NCBI GenBank assembly: GCA_949128115.1
Contig: OX421963.1
Location: 3,410,001-3,474,000, forward strand
DNA from: Anaspis maculata
Lineage: Eukaryota; Arthropoda; Insecta; Coleoptera; Scraptiidae
Direction: 5' to 3'
DNA length: 64,000 nucleotides
Position 1 is the first letter of the stretch. Each line of letters opens with the position of its first letter. Below, piece by piece: positions 63,135 to 64,000 of the stretch. The translations under genes and the position numbers were made by a program. The notes under the pieces are model-generated. The model was not told where the DNA came from and searched no databases. It saw only the letters and a list, made by a program, of their open reading frames with translations.

Positions 63135-64000
63135 AAGCTTAAGGATGTACGATAATTTATAGTCTTGCGCCCTAAGTAATCGGCTACAACAATAACAATG
63201 TTATATCAGGATGTAAAAGAAGCGCTGTTTAATCCTCTACCATTCTTCGTTCACTCTGCTTCCATTAATTGTTTGGCTCGTTATTTTGCATGCTTCGAAG
63301 CGTCATGAAAAATGCCCATGAGCGGCGCAGAATCTAGAAAATTCGATTGGAAAATCTGGGTGGAAAACAAACAGCGTTTGTCAATAATACTCATCCTGTT
63401 CCTGTAGCAACCTACCTCTACAAAAACCGGAAGATTAGTAGGATATATATTTCCAGTCAACACCGCGATTGGTTCTCTTGTTCTGTGGATGAAAAACAGC
63501 AGTTTTTTCTTCGATTCTTCCGGCCAAGAGTACCAGTCGCTGCCAAAAGCTACGGTCTGAAAGTTTTCGCTCTAAAAAAAATTGTGTGGCTAATTTTCCA
63601 AATTTTAATATCAAACTTGTGAGTGATTATGGTACCTTTTGAATAACGTCATCGCCATACCGGCAGTACAACCACACTTGCGTCAACATGAACGAAAGAC
63701 ATATGAGGAATACAAAGAAATTTGTCGAGAAAATCTTAGCCTGCAATGTGATGAAAAGTTTATAAGACAAAGCCGAGGACAAAGCAGTTGTTACAACAAA
63801 ACAATAAATTGAACAAAAATGTGCGATGACCTAAGTAAAATTACCAAGTTCAATAAGAATAGAGTTGTGCATATGAACACGATGCTGGACAAGAACTGAA
63901 TGAGGATTATGTTGCTGTAAAGCTCTTGGATTTTGCTTGAAAATTTCAAAATGTCTTGGTGATGCGCAATAACGTCCGCAAAAATCGAGTCGTTTCCAAG
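63135..64000. other. Intergenic to window end, nothing recognised
   Basis: No coding region or repeat that I can support. Confidence 0.4.

Overview
This 64 kb window is eukaryotic nuclear DNA, very probably from an arthropod. The composition is AT-rich, several genes have short GT-AG introns, and the coding remnants are insect-type C2H2 zinc-finger genes, Ty3/Gypsy and non-LTR retrotransposons, and a DDE transposase gene beside a DUF4806 gene. The many TAGGTA/ACCTAC runs and the foldback-rich repeats would fit a hemipteran such as a whitefly, but the species is a guess. No bacterial operon, CRISPR array, rRNA gene or intact tRNA gene was seen.

Layout. 0.7-3.6 kb: an inverted-repeat element holding a decayed LINE. 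3.9-7.5 kb: a nested set of foldback elements with ACAGGGYG ends. 7.5-14.0 kb: a two-gene DNA transposon, with a transposase carrying one frameshift and an apparently intact seven-exon DUF4806 gene. 14.3-18.4 kb: a 173-bp satellite array of 24 units with a dimeric higher-order pattern. 19-24.2 kb: further foldbacks, one of which carries a 970-bp element with an 8-bp target duplication in one arm only. 24.5-24.8 kb: a small GC-rich minus-strand gene, the best host-gene candidate outside the zinc-finger family. 25.4-32.8 kb: more foldbacks and MITEs.

33.0-52.2 kb holds three paralogous C2H2 zinc-finger genes: A and B on the minus strand, C on the plus strand. In all three the start codon itself is split by intron 1 (AT|G), and in all three the finger array continues in decayed form past the present stop codon. 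Between A and B lie nested, broken Ty3/Gypsy fragments. Between B and C lie a 5'-truncated Gypsy end with its LTR, a degenerate GC-rich minisatellite, a 1.5-kb hairpin and several MITEs.

52.7-58 kb: MITEs, a tRNA-like SINE head and dispersed repeats. 58.0-62.4 kb: a nearly full-length CR1/L2-like non-LTR retrotransposon with two open frames, all visible endonuclease and RT motifs and an (ATT)n tail. The last 1.6 kb holds one more MITE and no recognisable gene.

Overall, mobile and repeated DNA dominates. Few sequences look like host genes: the zinc-finger trio and the 88-residue protein at 24.5 kb. More than twenty inverted repeats, several with arms of 0.4-0.8 kb, would fold into long double-stranded RNA if transcribed. 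A role for the zinc-finger family in controlling such elements is possible but is only inference.
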